Assembly: GCA_012932295.1 (NCBI GenBank)
Contig: JAAONU010000037.1
Span: 62,001-126,000, forward strand
From: Cyclina sinensis
Taxonomy: Eukaryota > Mollusca > Bivalvia > Venerida > Veneridae
Length of the DNA stretch: 64,000 nt
Reading direction: 5' to 3'
Below are positions 1 to 12,466 of the stretch, piece after piece. The stretch's first letter is position 1. The number at the start of each line of letters is the position of its first letter. The notes under the pieces were generated by a model. The model did not search any database. It saw nothing but the letters and a program-made list of their open reading frames with translations, and was not told the origin of the DNA. A program made the translations under genes and the position numbers.

Positions 1-3000
1 AATTATGCATGGAATCAAAGAAGAAAGAATGACGTAGATATTTAGTGGCTGTAATTAGTTTTAAGCTTCTGTGCTTGTTAAACATGTGATGTGTTACACG
101 AAGTTTTGATAATTAACATTTCAATGATTTTGACATATGGTCAAATTTGCTTCAGGAAATATATTTGTAGATTACTTCAAATTAACCGTACTAACATACC
201 ATCATCTTTGATACTGACCTTTTCTCGCACAGAGTTTTAAATTTGTGACATAAAATCTTTAAAAAAATAATTTTAATGAATACTGTAACAAGCGTCTTGA
301 TAAATTGGATAAAAGGTCGAATCACAAAATATTGACGTATTTAAGTTATGTAAGTAACAAAAACTATAATCAGCATTGAAAGATTACAGACCCCATGACT
401 TCGGTGAACTGGCTCTCGCAATTCAGCTTGTTGTTCCTTACTTAGATGAGGAATGATACAGAGACATGATTGAACAATGGATTGCAAGGTATATCAAATG
501 TGTGACTAGTCGGCCTGTCTGTATAGAAAAGAAAGGTCACACTTAGACGTTTTACCGTTGGGGACGTATTTTGTACTGATTTTTTTCCGACTAAGATTTT
601 AAAATATGAGACATAACATCATTAAAATATAGACAAATTGTTTTGTAACAAGCCTCTTAAAATTGGATTAAAGGTCGAATCACAAAATATTGACGTATTC
701 AATTTCTGACTGCAAAAAGCAAATCAACAAATAGTAGTCTCGCTCGGCGAAGTTTCGTTTAGATATGAAGAGTTTCTTTTCAAAGTCATAATGCCTGTTC
801 CTACAATTCTTGAGTCCTCGCACATCAATCAATGTAAAAAGGTCAAGGGGATAGCGGGTATACATAACAATTACTTCCTTTCAATCGTTTAATATCTGCG
901 TTTTGAAATACGATTCACACAACTACTGTTTTAATTATCATGTTGCATATTTGGACAAAAAGTCGAACTGGCAATTCATTTACAAAATTATGACATACAT
1001 ATATTTGCAGTATTAAAAACAATTCCTTCCACCGATGAGGAAATTAATTCAGGGTTTAGTTCAAAAGAAACATTTCCTTGAAACGATTATGTGCCCTGTA
1101 CGCATAATTTATATTTCATTACAAATACCTATATTTATAGTTTTGTAGACGTTACGAAGTACCATTTGTGCTGTTTTGAGATTTGAAAAATTGCTCATTA
1201 TTCCTTCGTTAATTTTTTCTCATTTTAAAAAAGACAAAACGTGTTAGGCTTGTGCACTTTTTCTATGTTCATTGTATATAATTTCCCTAAGTAAACTTTG
1301 ATTTACTAAACTTTTTTTATAAATATACCCCTGTAATACAATCATGGTTGAAAGAGGAACTACTGAAATCAAAATAACTGATGGAAACTAAATCAAAGAA
1401 TAAATCACTGTCGTAGTTGTTTAGTGGTTGTGAATTAATTAAAGTTTCTGTGTTCGTTCAAACCTTTGGTGTGCTACATTAAGCATTGATAGTAACAACT
1501 GAAACCGCATAAAATGATTCTGGACATAAGGTCGAATTTGCTTCAGGAAATATATAAATAGATTACTTCAAATTAACCGTATTTACATTATATTATTTTT
1601 TGAACTGAATTTTTACGGTTCAGACTTTAGAATATGAGACATAACATCTTCAAAAGATAGACAAATTGTTTTATTACAAGGGTCTTGATAAATTGGATAA
1701 AAGGTCGAATTACGAAATATTGAGAAATTCCAGTTCTGAATGTGATATTTAAACAGGAAATTGTATATTCAGTATTAAAAAGCTACAAATTGATTACTTC
1801 GGTAAACTGAAAGTCGCTCGGCGAAGTTTCCTTAAGATATGCAGAAATTCTTTCAAATTCATAATGCCTGTACCTTTAATTCTGGATAACTCTTCATACT
1901 TCAATGAATTGTTAAGGGTTTCTATGAACTTGACAATGACTTTTATCAATCGTTTTTTATCTGCGTTTCAAAATATATAAATATTATTTTTTTTTAAACA
2001 TGACGATGACTATTGTCAATCGTTTTAACTCTGCGTTTCAAAATACGATTCACGCAATTTCCGTTTTACTTTATTATATGGCATATAATATGTGGACAAA
2101 AGGTCGAACTGGTAATTTCATTTATAACAAAAATTAATTCAGGTCTAAATTCAGAAGAAACAGTAATTAAGTGGTTGCAAATAACTTTAAGTTACTGTGT
2201 TAGTTCACATTTCTGATGTGCAACAAGCAGCTTTGATCATTACCATTTCAATTGCATTTAGTTATTTTGGACATAAGGTCGAATTTGCTTCATAAAATAT
2301 ATTGTAATAGCAGATTACTTCAAATTAGCAGTAATGGCATGCTTTTATCTTTTCTTTTGATTTTTTTCCTGCTCAGATGTAAAAATATGAGACACAACAT
2401 TTTTTGAAGATAAACAAATTGCTTCATATCAAGCATCTTGATAAATTATATAAAAGGTCAAAAACAAATAAGGAATATTAATTCAGGCCTAACTTTAGAA
2501 GAAACAGTTAAATGAATTATGTGTCTTACATGCATGATTTTTACGCCATAGTTTCAGTTTGACTGGTGAAAGAATTTTATTAAAGTGAATTATATTTATT
2601 GTAATGTACAGGGTAAGAAATATTATTTGTGCTGTTTTGAAACTTGAACAGTAGTGCACCATTTATGCGTTAATATTTTCTTTTTTTAATCACAAACGTA
2701 CACTATTTCTTTGTAAATACTATATTCATTTTGCTGATGAAAACGCCAAATACATTTGTAACTTATCTTTTCTTAATAACTGTACCCCTATAATCCAATC
2801 ATTGTGATAAGAGGCAATATAGAAGTCAGATTACGCATGGTAACTAAGTGAAAGAAAGAAGAAAAAAGACGTTGTAATTAAATGGATGTAATTATTTATA
2901 GTTACTGTGATCGTTCACACCTCTTATGTGCTACATGAAGCTTTGATAATTACCAATTTAATGGCATAACATAATTTTGGATACAAGGTCGAATTGGCTA

Positions 3001-6000
3001 AAGAGTATATATAAGTAGATAACTTAACCGTACTAACATACCTTCTTTTTTCTGACTTTTTCTGGCTCACTGATTTAATTGTCATGATGCAAATGTGGAC
3101 AAAAGGTCGAACTTTCAATTCATTTACAACAGAATGACTTATTGTAATCAGACAAAAACAATAACATTGAATTATTAAGGAAATTACATAAGGCTTTAAT
3201 ACTGAAGAAATGGTTAATTGAAATGAGTATGTGTCTTGCACGCATAATTAATATTTCATTGCTTGAAAAACACTAGTGAAATTAGTTTATAACAATTTTT
3301 AAATTTAGATTTGGACCTGGTACCAAGTAACTTTTGTGCTGTTTTGAGCTATGAAAAAAAGAATGCTCGTTATTCCCGCGTAAATATATTTTTTATTTAC
3401 TTAAGACAAAACTTTTAACAAAAGTACACTATTTCTATCTTAATATTATATGTATTTTGCTGGAGAAAACGCCGAGTTACTAAACCTTTTTAATAACTCT
3501 ATCCCTGTAATCAAATCATTGTTGTGAAGCGCATTATTGACGTCAAAATAACGCCTGGCGACTAAATAAAAAAAAGAAATAATGTCGTAGTTATTTAGTT
3601 CTTGGTAATGGTTTTATAGTTCTGAGTTCGGTCAATTTTGTTATGTGCTACATGTAAAAAATGACGTACTAAGTAAATTAAATCAATGGAATTATTTTAA
3701 GTTACTGTGATCGTTCACACCTCTTATGTGCTACATGAAGCGTTGATAATTACCATTGTCTTCGCATAACATTTGATATAAGGTCGAATGTGCTTAAGAG
3801 TATATATAAGTAGATAACTTAACCGTACTAACATACCTTCATCTTTGTAACTGACTATTTCTGGCTCACTGTTTTATTTGTCATGTTGCAAATGTGGACA
3901 AAAGGTCGAACTTTCAATTCATTTACAACAGAATGACTTATTGTAATCAGACAAAAACAATAACATTGAATTATTAAGGAAATTACTTAAGGCTTTAATA
4001 CTGAAGAAATGGTAAATTGAAATGATTAGGTGTCTTGCACGCATAATTAATTTTTCATTGCTTGAAAATCACTAGTGAAATTAATTTAGTGCAATAAATT
4101 TTATTTTTACATTTGGACATTGTACCAAGTAACTTTTGTGCTGTTTCGTGATATGAAAAATGCTCGTTATTCCTGCGTAAAGATTTTCTAATTTACTTAA
4201 GACAAAACTTTTAAAAATAGAACACTATTTCTATCTTAATTTTACAGGTATTTTGCTGGAGAAAACGCCGAGTTATAAAACATTTTTAATAACTCTATCC
4301 CTGTAATCAAATCATTGTTGAAAAGGGCACTATTGACGTCAAAATCAAAAGAAGAAATAATATCGTAGATATTTAGTTCTTGGTAATGGTTTTATATTTC
4401 TGAGTTCGGTCAATTTTGTAATGCGCTACATGTAGCTTTGATAATAACTATTTCAATCGCATAAAATGATAATGGATATAAAGTCGAATTTGCTTCTGAA
4501 AATATATTAGTGGATTTCAAAACAATTACCGTACTAACATACGTACTGACCTTTTCCGGCTACGATTTAAAAATATGAGACATAACATCTTTAAAACACA
4601 ATAAAATTGTCTAATTACAAGCGTCTGAAAAAAAATTGGATAAAAGGTGGAATCACAAAATATTAACGTATTTAATTTCGGACTGTAATAGTTTAACAAC
4701 AAATAGTACAATCAGCATTGAAAAGCTACAAATTGATGACTTTGGTAAACTGAGTCTTGCTCGACAAAGTTTCGTTAAGGAATGAAAAGTTTCTTTTAAA
4801 AGTCAATATGCCTGCATCTTTAATTCTGAAAAAATCCTCACACATCAATCAATGTTTAAGGGTGGAGTGGCAATGACTTTCTTTCAATTATTCTATATCT
4901 GCGTTTTGAAATACGTTTAAAACAACTACTGTTTAATTTATCATGTGGAAAATTTGTTCTGACCTTGGTGATTTTCCCCGTAGAAATGTTTTAGATTAAT
5001 AAGTGTATATTGTTGTTAATGGTCTTATTAAACTGACATTTGAAATGTAGAATAAAAAAAATGATACCATAGCTAGCAAAAGTTTCGTAAGTATTTGAGG
5101 ATTTTCTTTTCAAAGTAATAGTTCAAATACTGTTAATGCCGGATCATCCCTAGTACATCAGTGGATATTTAACGGTTTTTAAAACATGATAGCTGCTTTT
5201 TCAATCATTCTATATATGTATTATATATACGTCTCACATCATGTTGCGTATGTGGACAAAATGTCAAACTGGCATTTCGTTCAAACTTGTGATGTTCTAC
5301 ATGAAACTTTGATAAAGGAATTATTTACCATTTCAATTGCATCAAAAGATTCTGGACATAAGGTCGAATTTTCATCAGAAAATATATTTGTAGATTACTA
5401 CAAATTAACTGTACTAACATACTATCATCTTTTGTACTGAATGTTTACGACTCAGATTTTTTAATATGAGACATAACATATTATAAAAATAAAAGAAAAA
5501 TATCTATTAGAAGCGTCTTGATAAATTGGTTAAAATGTCGAATCACAAAATATTGACGTATTCAGGTTCTGCATGTAATAATTAAATAACAAAAAGTAAA
5601 ATCTTCATCTGAAGGGTACAATTTCAATCACTTCGGTCAACTGTCCCTCGCATGTTTTTGTCTCGTTTGAGAAGGAATGGTACAGAGACATGATTGAAGA
5701 ATGGTTTGCAAGGCATATCAAATGTGTGACCAGTCAACGTGATTGAACAGAAAAGTAAGGTCCATTATGACGTTTTGACGTTGAAGACCTGCCCCGTATA
5801 ACTGTTTTATGGTAAATGAGTGTTCTTGTATACTTTCTGTTACAGGTTCTATTTTATTCAAACCTGCAATTAGAGAATCTGAATAAATGTTATCTGATCT
5901 CTGATTATTAAGGAAATCACTTCAGACCTCAATTGAGAAGAAACGGTTAATTGAAATGATTATGTGTCGTGCACGCATAATTGACATTTGATTGTTTCTA

Positions 6001-7603
6001 TTTCACTGGTGAAAGAACTTTATTACAATCAATTATAATTATAATTTTGTACATGGTACAAAGTAACATTTGTGCCGTTTTGAGATTTGAATAGTTGCTT
6101 ATGATTCCTGCGTAAGTATTTTAGTATTTTTATAAGACAAACGTCTAGCAATTGTACACCATTTCTATGTTTATTGTATATATATATTTTGCTGGAGAAA
6201 ACGTGCAATAACTATTTTTTTTTCTTAATAACTATACCCTGTAATCCATACATTGTTGAAAGGGGCACTAGTGAAGTCCAGATAACCTATGGTAACTGAA
6301 TCAAAGAAGAAATATTGACGTAGTAATAAAAATGTTGTAAATGATTTTAAGTTACTGTGTTCGTTCACAGTTCTGATTTGCTACAAGAAGCTTCGATAGT
6401 TACCGTTTTAATTGTATTATAATAAGTGATTCTGGATATTAGGTCGAATTTGCTTCAGAAAATATTTAAGTAGATTACTTAAAATAAACCGTACTGACAT
6501 ACCTTCATATTTTGTACTGACTTTTTCTGGCTCAGATTTTTAAATATGAGACTTTTCATCTTTTTTAAAATAAATATTTATAATAACTACAGGCGTCTTG
6601 ATTAATTGGTTAAAAGGTCGAATCACAAAAAATTGACGTATTTAAGTACTGCGTGTAATAGTTAAAAAGCAAATAGTAAAATCAGCATTGAAAGGCTTTT
6701 CAAATCAGTGAACGTTTAATAATTTTTAACATGATAGTTGCTCTTTTTTAATTATTCTATATCTGCGTTTTTATATACTTGTACCTCTCACATAACTACT
6801 GTATTAATTATCATGTGACATATGTAGACAAAAGGTCGAACTGGCAATTGATTTACAATAGAATGACATACTTGCAAGTTTAAGAAACAATTCTATTCAT
6901 CATCAGGCCTCAGTTAAGAAGAAACAGTAAATTGAAATGACTGTGTGTCCTGTACGTGTAATTTATATTTGATTGATTGAATTTCACTTGTGAAGTAGTT
7001 TATTAAAATCAATTATATTTATAGTTTGCACATGGTACGAGGTAACATGTGTGCTGTTTTGAGATTGGATAGTTGCTCGTTATTCCTGCGTTAATATTTT
7101 CTAATTTTGAAAAGAGAAAAAGTCTTACAATTGTACACTATTTCTATGTTAATATTTAATATATTTTGCTGGAGAAAACGTCGAAGTACTAACTTTTCCT
7201 TAATAGCTATCCCCTGTAATACAATCATTGTTGAAAGAGGCACTATTGAAGTCAAAACAACTGATGGCAACTGAATCAAAGAAGAAATAATGATGTAGTT
7301 AGGTTTTGGTTGTTAATAGTTTTAAGTGTCTGTGTTCCTTCAAACATGTGATGTGCTACATGAAGCTTCCAGTAGTACCATTTCAATCACATGAAATGAT
7401 TCTGGGCATGAGGTTAAATTTGCTTCCAGATATGTATTTGTTGAATACTTCAAATTAACCATACAAACATACAATCGTGTTTTGTAGTGACTTTTTCCGG
7501 CTTCGATTTTAAAATGAGACATAGCATCTTTTAAAGACATATAATTAATTTATTACAAGTGTCTTGATAAATTGGATAAAAGGCCGAATCACAAAATATT
7601 GTT
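1..7603 (+). repeat. Degenerate ~1.4 kb tandem repeat array, left block
   Basis: Successive copies of an AT-rich unit. Taking the stretch around AATCAAAGAAGAAATAATGA as the unit start, copies begin near 4, 1374, 2828, 3547, 4340, 6290 and 7262. Full units are about 1.37-1.45 kb. The 2828 and 3547 copies are only ~0.72-0.79 kb, lack the same middle part and resemble each other most, so they look like a later duplication. Landmarks recur in fixed order: GGACATAAGGTCGAATTTGC, TGAGACATAACATCT, GGATAAAAGGTCGAATCAC, CTCGGCGAAGTTTCGTTA, GGACAAAAGGTCGAACTGG, TGTTTTGAGATTTGAA and ATTTTGCTGGAGAAAACG. No conserved long ORF is present. The family is not recognised; it could be a decayed satellite or tandem copies of a non-autonomous element. 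Confidence 0.8.
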
Positions 7604-8262
7604 TTGCCTAAAAAATCAGTACTTACTATGTTTGTTGCTTTCAGGTGCTAAGATTCATCTGTATTTAATTTGACTGCCATATTGCCTACATGTAGTACTG
7701 TTTCCTTGCTATGCGATTTTAATGAAACACAGAACTGTACACTTACGTGTTGATCGACACAAAATGACCGACCAAGCACATATTATACATCCCCATTCTC
7801 GTTTGATATTCCTATCCAATGTTTGTTTACTTTTTACAACTGGAATCGTAAGTACTTATCCACGTATTTTGTCATCTTACATGCAAGTGAATCACTGTAG
7901 CTTTTACACAAGCAATCCTTATTGTTTAAAAGATTGTTTAAAACAAGTGTCATCTTTTTACTTGCACTAGTTTTAGCGTAAACTGCTGTTATTTTCATAA
8001 AGCATGTTTTATTTGCCACATTGCCGAAACGGATATGCTTTGCGTCGAATTGCATTATGGGGCTGTCTACTTCTGTAATCAAGCAACTGATAGTTATCGT
8101 TGTCATCTTTTAAGATGTTTAAATCTAGAGAAAGTAGTAGATACAATCCCATGGTACATACTTTTACTGAATATTAATTTTATTTTGTTTAAGGTATCGA
8201 AGTCTAAAAATTTTAGTAAAGTTCTCCATGTAAAACTGACTTTGTGACCATTTTGTGGACTC

Positions 8263-8293
8263 GGTCACAGTGACCCATTTGGTCACAGTGACC
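8263..8293. promoter_or_regulatory. Two perfect oestrogen-response-element palindromes
   Basis: GGTCACAGTGACC occurs at 8263-8275 and again at 8281-8293, 18 bp apart centre to centre. Each matches the nuclear-receptor consensus GGTCAnnnTGACC exactly. Further half-sites lie nearby: TGACC near 8245, GGTCA near 8319, TTGACC near 8345 and 8397. The TATA box lies ~90 bp downstream. Known: mollusc oestrogen-receptor orthologues bind such elements. Inferred: use as a promoter here. The palindromes could instead be subterminal repeats of a mobile element. Confidence 0.45.
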
Positions 8294-8379
8294 AAACTGG
8301 TTGCTAACCATTTAAACTTGGTCAATTTACCATTTTTACCCATTTTGACCAGCTTTTCTTGCTCATTTTTCTCAGTTAG

Positions 8380-8389
8380 TATAAAAGGG
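8380..8389 (+). promoter_or_regulatory. TATA box (TATAAAAGGG)
   Basis: TATAAAAGGG is close to the ideal TATA consensus. It lies downstream of the paired palindromes and just before TTGACCAGGAGGAGGACTTC, where a start near 8410-8415 would be expected. No convincing coding exon follows within 650 bp, so any transcript may be non-coding or have a distant first coding exon. Confidence 0.4.
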
Positions 8390-9061
8390 CCAGATTTTTG
8401 ACCAGGAGGAGGACTTCATTTCTGAAAACTTAGCTTGAGTGCACGTATTGTTCATTTAGAGAAATTAGCACTATTTTCAGTACATCACCTCATCAGCATG
8501 AATTTATAGTAACGTAAGCCCATTTTAAACACAAGTATTTATTAGTTTTGATAAAGATTTATGAGACCTACATGAACATTAGACTTTAGAGTAATCTTTA
8601 TTCTGTTTAAAGGTATTATTTGCCTACTATCAAGGATTTGATAAAGTTAGGAAAAGCCTGAATGGTCTTATTTTTTCACAGATGTAAACTGTTATTTTAA
8701 GTCATTACTGTTGAGCCGTATACATATATGTTCTTCTGAGTTGTACTTTAATGATAGATAGAGTTTAATACAACTATGGAAGCCAGAGTCATCTTTTACA
8801 TTAAAACAGATATTGTCATAAACTGTATCTTGTGAACTACTAGAGTTTAGTGGATTCAACTTGTGGCTTACTGTCATAAATTTGCTTATATCTGTTTATT
8901 CTGAACAACTCCTGCCTGTTATAACTCTTTACGCGAATTAAACTCGGTGAACATTAGTACTGTGTTGCTAGTTTCTAGCTTACTATAAAACAAGTTCAAC
9001 TTCTCGATCGGTCAAGTCCCCCCAAGAGTGAAAGAGTTTATTCGTCCTAACTTCACAATCA

Positions 9062-10425
9062 CCCTAGTGCGTTACAATATTGACGTGTTTAAGTTCTGAA
9101 TTTTATAGTTAAACAACAGATAGTATAATCAGCATTGAAAAGCTACACTATGATGACTTCGGTAAAATGAGTCTCGCTTGGCGAAGTTCCGTTAAGATAT
9201 GAAGAGTTGCTTTTCACAGTCAAAATGCATGTACCGCTAATTCTGGATCACACCTGGCACATCAATGAAGATTTAAGAGGGTTTTTAACCTGACAATGAC
9301 TGTTTTTTCAATAATTCTATATCTGTGTTTAAAAAGACGTTCCACACAACTAATTATTCAATTATTATGTGGCATATGTGGACAAAATGTCAAACTGGCA
9401 ATTCATTGACAATAGAATGAAATATTTGCAAGTGTTAGAAAACAAAAACAAAAAAAATCTATTCATAAACTTCGGTGAACTGGCTCTCGCAATTCAGCGT
9501 GTTGTTGCCTCGTTTGATGAGGAATGGAACAGAGACATAATTGAACAATGGATTGCAAGTATATCAAATAAGTGCCATATCAAATGTTTGACAAGTCAGC
9601 GTGACAGTGTAGAAAAGTGAGGTCACATTATGGCGTTTTGAAGTTGGAGACCTGCCCCGTATGACTGTGTTATGGTAAATTAGTGTTCGTTATATTTTTT
9701 GTTACAGGTTCTGTTTAACTGAAATATGCAATGTAGAGTCTGAATAAATGGTATCTTTTCTCGGCGAAGTTTCGTTATGATATTAAGTGTTTCTTCTCGA
9801 AGTTACAATTCCAATAACGTTTATTCTAGATCACCCCTAGTACATCAATGAATGTTTAACGGATTTTTTAACATGACAATTGCTTTTTTTAATAATTCTA
9901 TATCAACATTTTTAAATACGTCTGACACAACTACTGTTTTAATTATCATGTTGCATTTATAGACAAAAGGTCGAACTTGTATTTCATTTACAACAGAATG
10001 GCATATTTGCTTGAGTCAAAAGCAATTCTATTCACTGTTAAGGACATTAATTCAGGTCTTAATTCAGATGAAACGGTTAATTGAAATGATTATGTGTCCT
10101 GCATGCATTCATGTTTCTTGTTTCAATTGAACTGGTGAAAATAGTTTAATGAACCATATTAATAGTTTTGTAAACGGTATGAAGTAACCTGTGAGCTGTT
10201 TTTGAGATTTGATCAGTTGCAAACTATTCCTGCGTAAATATTTTCTATTTTTTATAGACAAAAGATCTAACAGTTGTACAAGGTTTCTTTGTTAATATTA
10301 TAATATTTTGCCGGAAAAACGTCAACCTTTATTAGTAAATATACGTAATACAATCATTGTAGAGGAATTAATGACGTAGTTATTTAATGGTTGTAAATAG
10401 TTTCAAGTTTCTGTGTTCGTTCAGG
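9062..10425 (+). repeat. Degenerate ~1.4 kb tandem repeat array, right block
   Basis: Continuation of the array after the interruption. It repeats the same landmarks: CTTGGCGAAGTTCCGTTAAG near 9180, GGACAAAATGTCAAACTGG near 9379, AGACAAAAGGTCGAACTTG near 9961, TGAGCTGTTTTTGAGATTTG near 10192 and ATTTTGCCGGAAAAACG near 10306. The module CTCGGCGAAGTTTCGTTATG also recurs near 9760, so two partly overlapping units are present. Similarity ends at about 10425 after TTCTGTGTTCGTTCA. Confidence 0.75.
9471..9619 (+). other. ORF-like module inside a repeat unit
   Basis: A stretch reading FGELALAIQRVV, then FDEEWNRDIIEQW, ends at a TGA near 9620. Two other repeat units carry the same module near 405-540 and 5630-5760, where stops and indels break the frame. 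Amino-acid level resemblance across the copies suggests a captured exon or remnant of an element's protein. No family is recognised. Only this copy is open. Confidence 0.3.
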
Positions 10426-10892
10426 ATTACAGTTGGTATTTTAATATACAAGCCAAGGAAAGCAGTTGTCTAAATAACCTTTGTGAACGCACAGCTTTTC
10501 AAGTCATTTCCAACAAAAGTTGATTTTATTTCGCAATTCTTAAATAGCTTTACAAGAATGTTGCGTCTTTTTAAAACTACAAGTGATCTATTTACTCAAG
10601 TCATTTTTTTGATACATTGTCGTTTTTGAAATCCCAAAGGTTGTTTGATAAACATTAACACAAAACATCTTGCAATAGATAGTTTATGTTCTTCGTTAGG
10701 GACAATCAGAACAAATGGTTGTTTTAATAGTTTCATCCTTGTTCTTACTTTAACGTTTCTGACATAAGAAATTTAATTTTGGCCACTGTTTAGGCAAATA
10801 TGTTCGGGTTGTTTCAAGATGTCACAACCACAACAGCTTATTAACTCAATATTGTAATGGCTGTTGACTTGCGTCTTTTTGTGAATTTCCAT
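10426..10892. other. No recognisable feature
   Basis: AT-rich sequence between the tandem array and the SINE. No ORF, splice-flanked exon or repeat related to the rest of the window was recognised. Confidence 0.4.
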
Positions 10893-11157
10893 GTGCCGGC
10901 CCGGCTAGCTCAATCGGTAGAGCATCGGATTGTCAGTTTTGACGATCCAGGTTCAATCCCCATAAGGGCCTGCAAAGTTTCTCTGTGATAATGATCTATA
11001 TGTCATTTGTCCCTCACCTCTGAAGCAAGTGAGTTAGTAGTCAGTCACTTGCGGAAAAATTGGTAAGTAAACTGGTTGAATACCCAGGAACACTGGTTAG
11101 ATGGAATGACCACGGGGACCTTAGCTGTTAAACTGGCGTTAAACCCCAACAAAAGCA
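10893..11157 (+). mobile_element. tRNA-derived SINE
   Basis: The head at 10898-10970 folds like a tRNA: outer stem GGCCC/GGGCC, D-stem GCTC/GAGC, A-box-like TAGCTCAATCGG and B box GGTTCAATCCC. A non-tRNA body of ~185 bp follows and ends in ACTGGCGTTAAACCCCAAC, a tail typical of mollusc SINEs. The anticodon position reads GTC (Asp-like) but the anticodon stem is imperfect, so this is a retroposon rather than a working tRNA gene. Transcription would be by RNA polymerase III from the internal boxes. Confidence 0.8.
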
Positions 11158-11576
11158 TAGCATTTTTGCTAGACTCCGAATTTCAGCATACTTTTTTTTC
11201 TTTAAAACCATATAGAATATGTTCATGACATTTAAACAAATAGAGCTAGGTTTCATATCATAACAAATAAGAATAAAACAGAATATAAATTTATTCCTTT
11301 TGATTTGTACATAGTACATCATCATATATGAAAGATCATAAATATACAATTTTACAATATACATGTCATTGCAATCAATGAAAGAATCAAATTAAGAACA
11401 TTTAAAACAATTTACTTCAAGTTAATTGATCAGAATATTAACATGGGTTTACAGAGGTTGTACCATTTCAGCCAATATCCCAATTTATGTGTTATAACTG
11501 AACATATATGTGTTATAACTGAACATTGTTCGAAGTTCTAATACCCATTGCATTTTTGTATTAAACTGCTAATTTA
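11158..11576. other. AT-rich spacer, possibly 3' UTR of the adjacent LINE fragment
   Basis: No ORF of interest. A 21-bp direct duplication (unit TATGTGTTATAACTGAACAT plus A) lies at 11486-11526. Part of this may be the 3' UTR of the minus-strand LINE fragment, but no tail or target duplication was found. Confidence 0.3.
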
Positions 11577-11912
11577 AATAAAATACGTTTTATTGTTATT
11601 TTGCAACAATGTAATAGACTTATACACACTTTGGAAGACAAAATAATATATTTTAATACAAAGTATTCTAATATCTGTAGAACAAGGGCATATAATAATA
11701 AAATGAAATTCGTCTTCTATATCTCTTAAAGAAAAACAATGACAGTACCGTTCATTTCTTGGTACTCTATTTTTAGCATACCTACCAGTTTGTATTCTGA
11801 GACTATGTGCAGAAATCCTTAGTCTAGTTATTAATCTTCTCAAATAATCAGGCAACATGTCAAGATAATCTTCAAATCTAAAATTTAGTTTACAAACATC
11901 ATATTATTCTAG
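11577..11912 (-). pseudogene. LINE ORF2 C-terminal fragment (zinc-finger region)
   Basis: Minus-strand reading gives RFEDYLDMLPDYLRR, LRISAHSLRIQTGRY, RYCHCFSLRDIEDEFHF and CPCSTDIR. This matches the Cys/His zinc-finger region that closes the reverse-transcriptase ORF of many non-LTR elements. The closest relative in this window is the fragment at 24.2-24.6 kb, which shares YLDLLPKSLR and LRIQTGRY. Open reading runs a little above the first ATG and is stopped by a TAA near 11912. The reverse-transcriptase core and endonuclease are absent, so this is a 5'-truncated, inactive copy. Confidence 0.8.
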
Positions 11913-12263
11913 CACAAAACTTGTTCTCTTAGATACATGCAACCCTTGAATGCAACAAGCAATAATGTGTTGTCTATTATCTCATTCTTGCAATTTATTT
12001 GGTGAGAAATGGGTTAAAACCTAGGTACAGGGTGATGTTAAAGATTTAAACAAACTTTTACAGATATAACAGATGGTAGGAAGTAAGTAATTTTCATCGA
12101 AGATGATATAGCTTCTGTAAGCAGGAACATATCAACTTACGTTTAATGCTGTGATGATAACAATAGATCTATGTCAGAATATACCCGCCTAGATATGTGT
12201 TCTAACATTTGATCCAAAAGAATGGTAGAGCATTTCTATTTAAAAGAATTATTTTCAACCAAG
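11913..12263. other. No recognisable feature
   Basis: AT-rich sequence between the LINE fragment and a MITE. Nothing identified. Confidence 0.35.
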
Positions 12264-12466
12264 TTAACCCATTAATGCCAAGCGTCTACAAATTAAATTA
12301 GACATAGGCAAACTGTGCAGACACGGATCAATATCACGGCCTCTGATCAGGGTCTACACTGTTTGCATAAAGGATTTTCTTCCCGAAATAGGATAAAATT
12401 GAAAATCAGAAACCTTTTGGTTGTAAATGGACTCGTCCAACTAACAATCATGACATAAATGGGTTG
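12264..12466. mobile_element. Short MITE with AACCCATTWATG termini
   Basis: Left end TTAACCCATTAATG (12264-12277) pairs with right end CATAAATGGGTTGA (12453-12466) as inverted repeats with two mismatches. An inner inverted repeat is visible: GGCAAACTGTGCAGAC near 12307 against GGTCTACACTGTTTGC near 12351. This layout matches a very common bivalve MITE type. It has no ORF and would need an enzyme supplied in trans. Confidence 0.7.

Larger units (their letters stand above)
7604..9061. other. Segment interrupting the tandem array
   Basis: Repeat-unit homology stops just after GGCCGAATCACAAAATATTG near 7600 and resumes with AATATTGACGTGTTTAAG near 9078. The intervening ~1.46 kb matches no other part of the window. 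It holds a cluster of GGTCA/TGACC half-sites and a TATA box (separate entries). Short ORFs at 7722-7970 and 8035-8247 have no recognisable domain. The segment may be an inserted element or residual unique DNA. Confidence 0.5.

Noticed and set aside
7722..7970. Coding exon in the array interruption
   Set aside because: No domain; a minus-strand ORF overlaps it equally well, and no splice sites fit.
8035..8247. Protein gene downstream of the array unit
   Set aside because: A 70-residue ORF with no domain; it lies upstream of the TATA box and ends before the palindromes.
10898..10970. Functional tRNA-Asp gene
   Set aside because: The cloverleaf is imperfect and the sequence continues into a SINE body with the GGCGTTAAACCCC tail.
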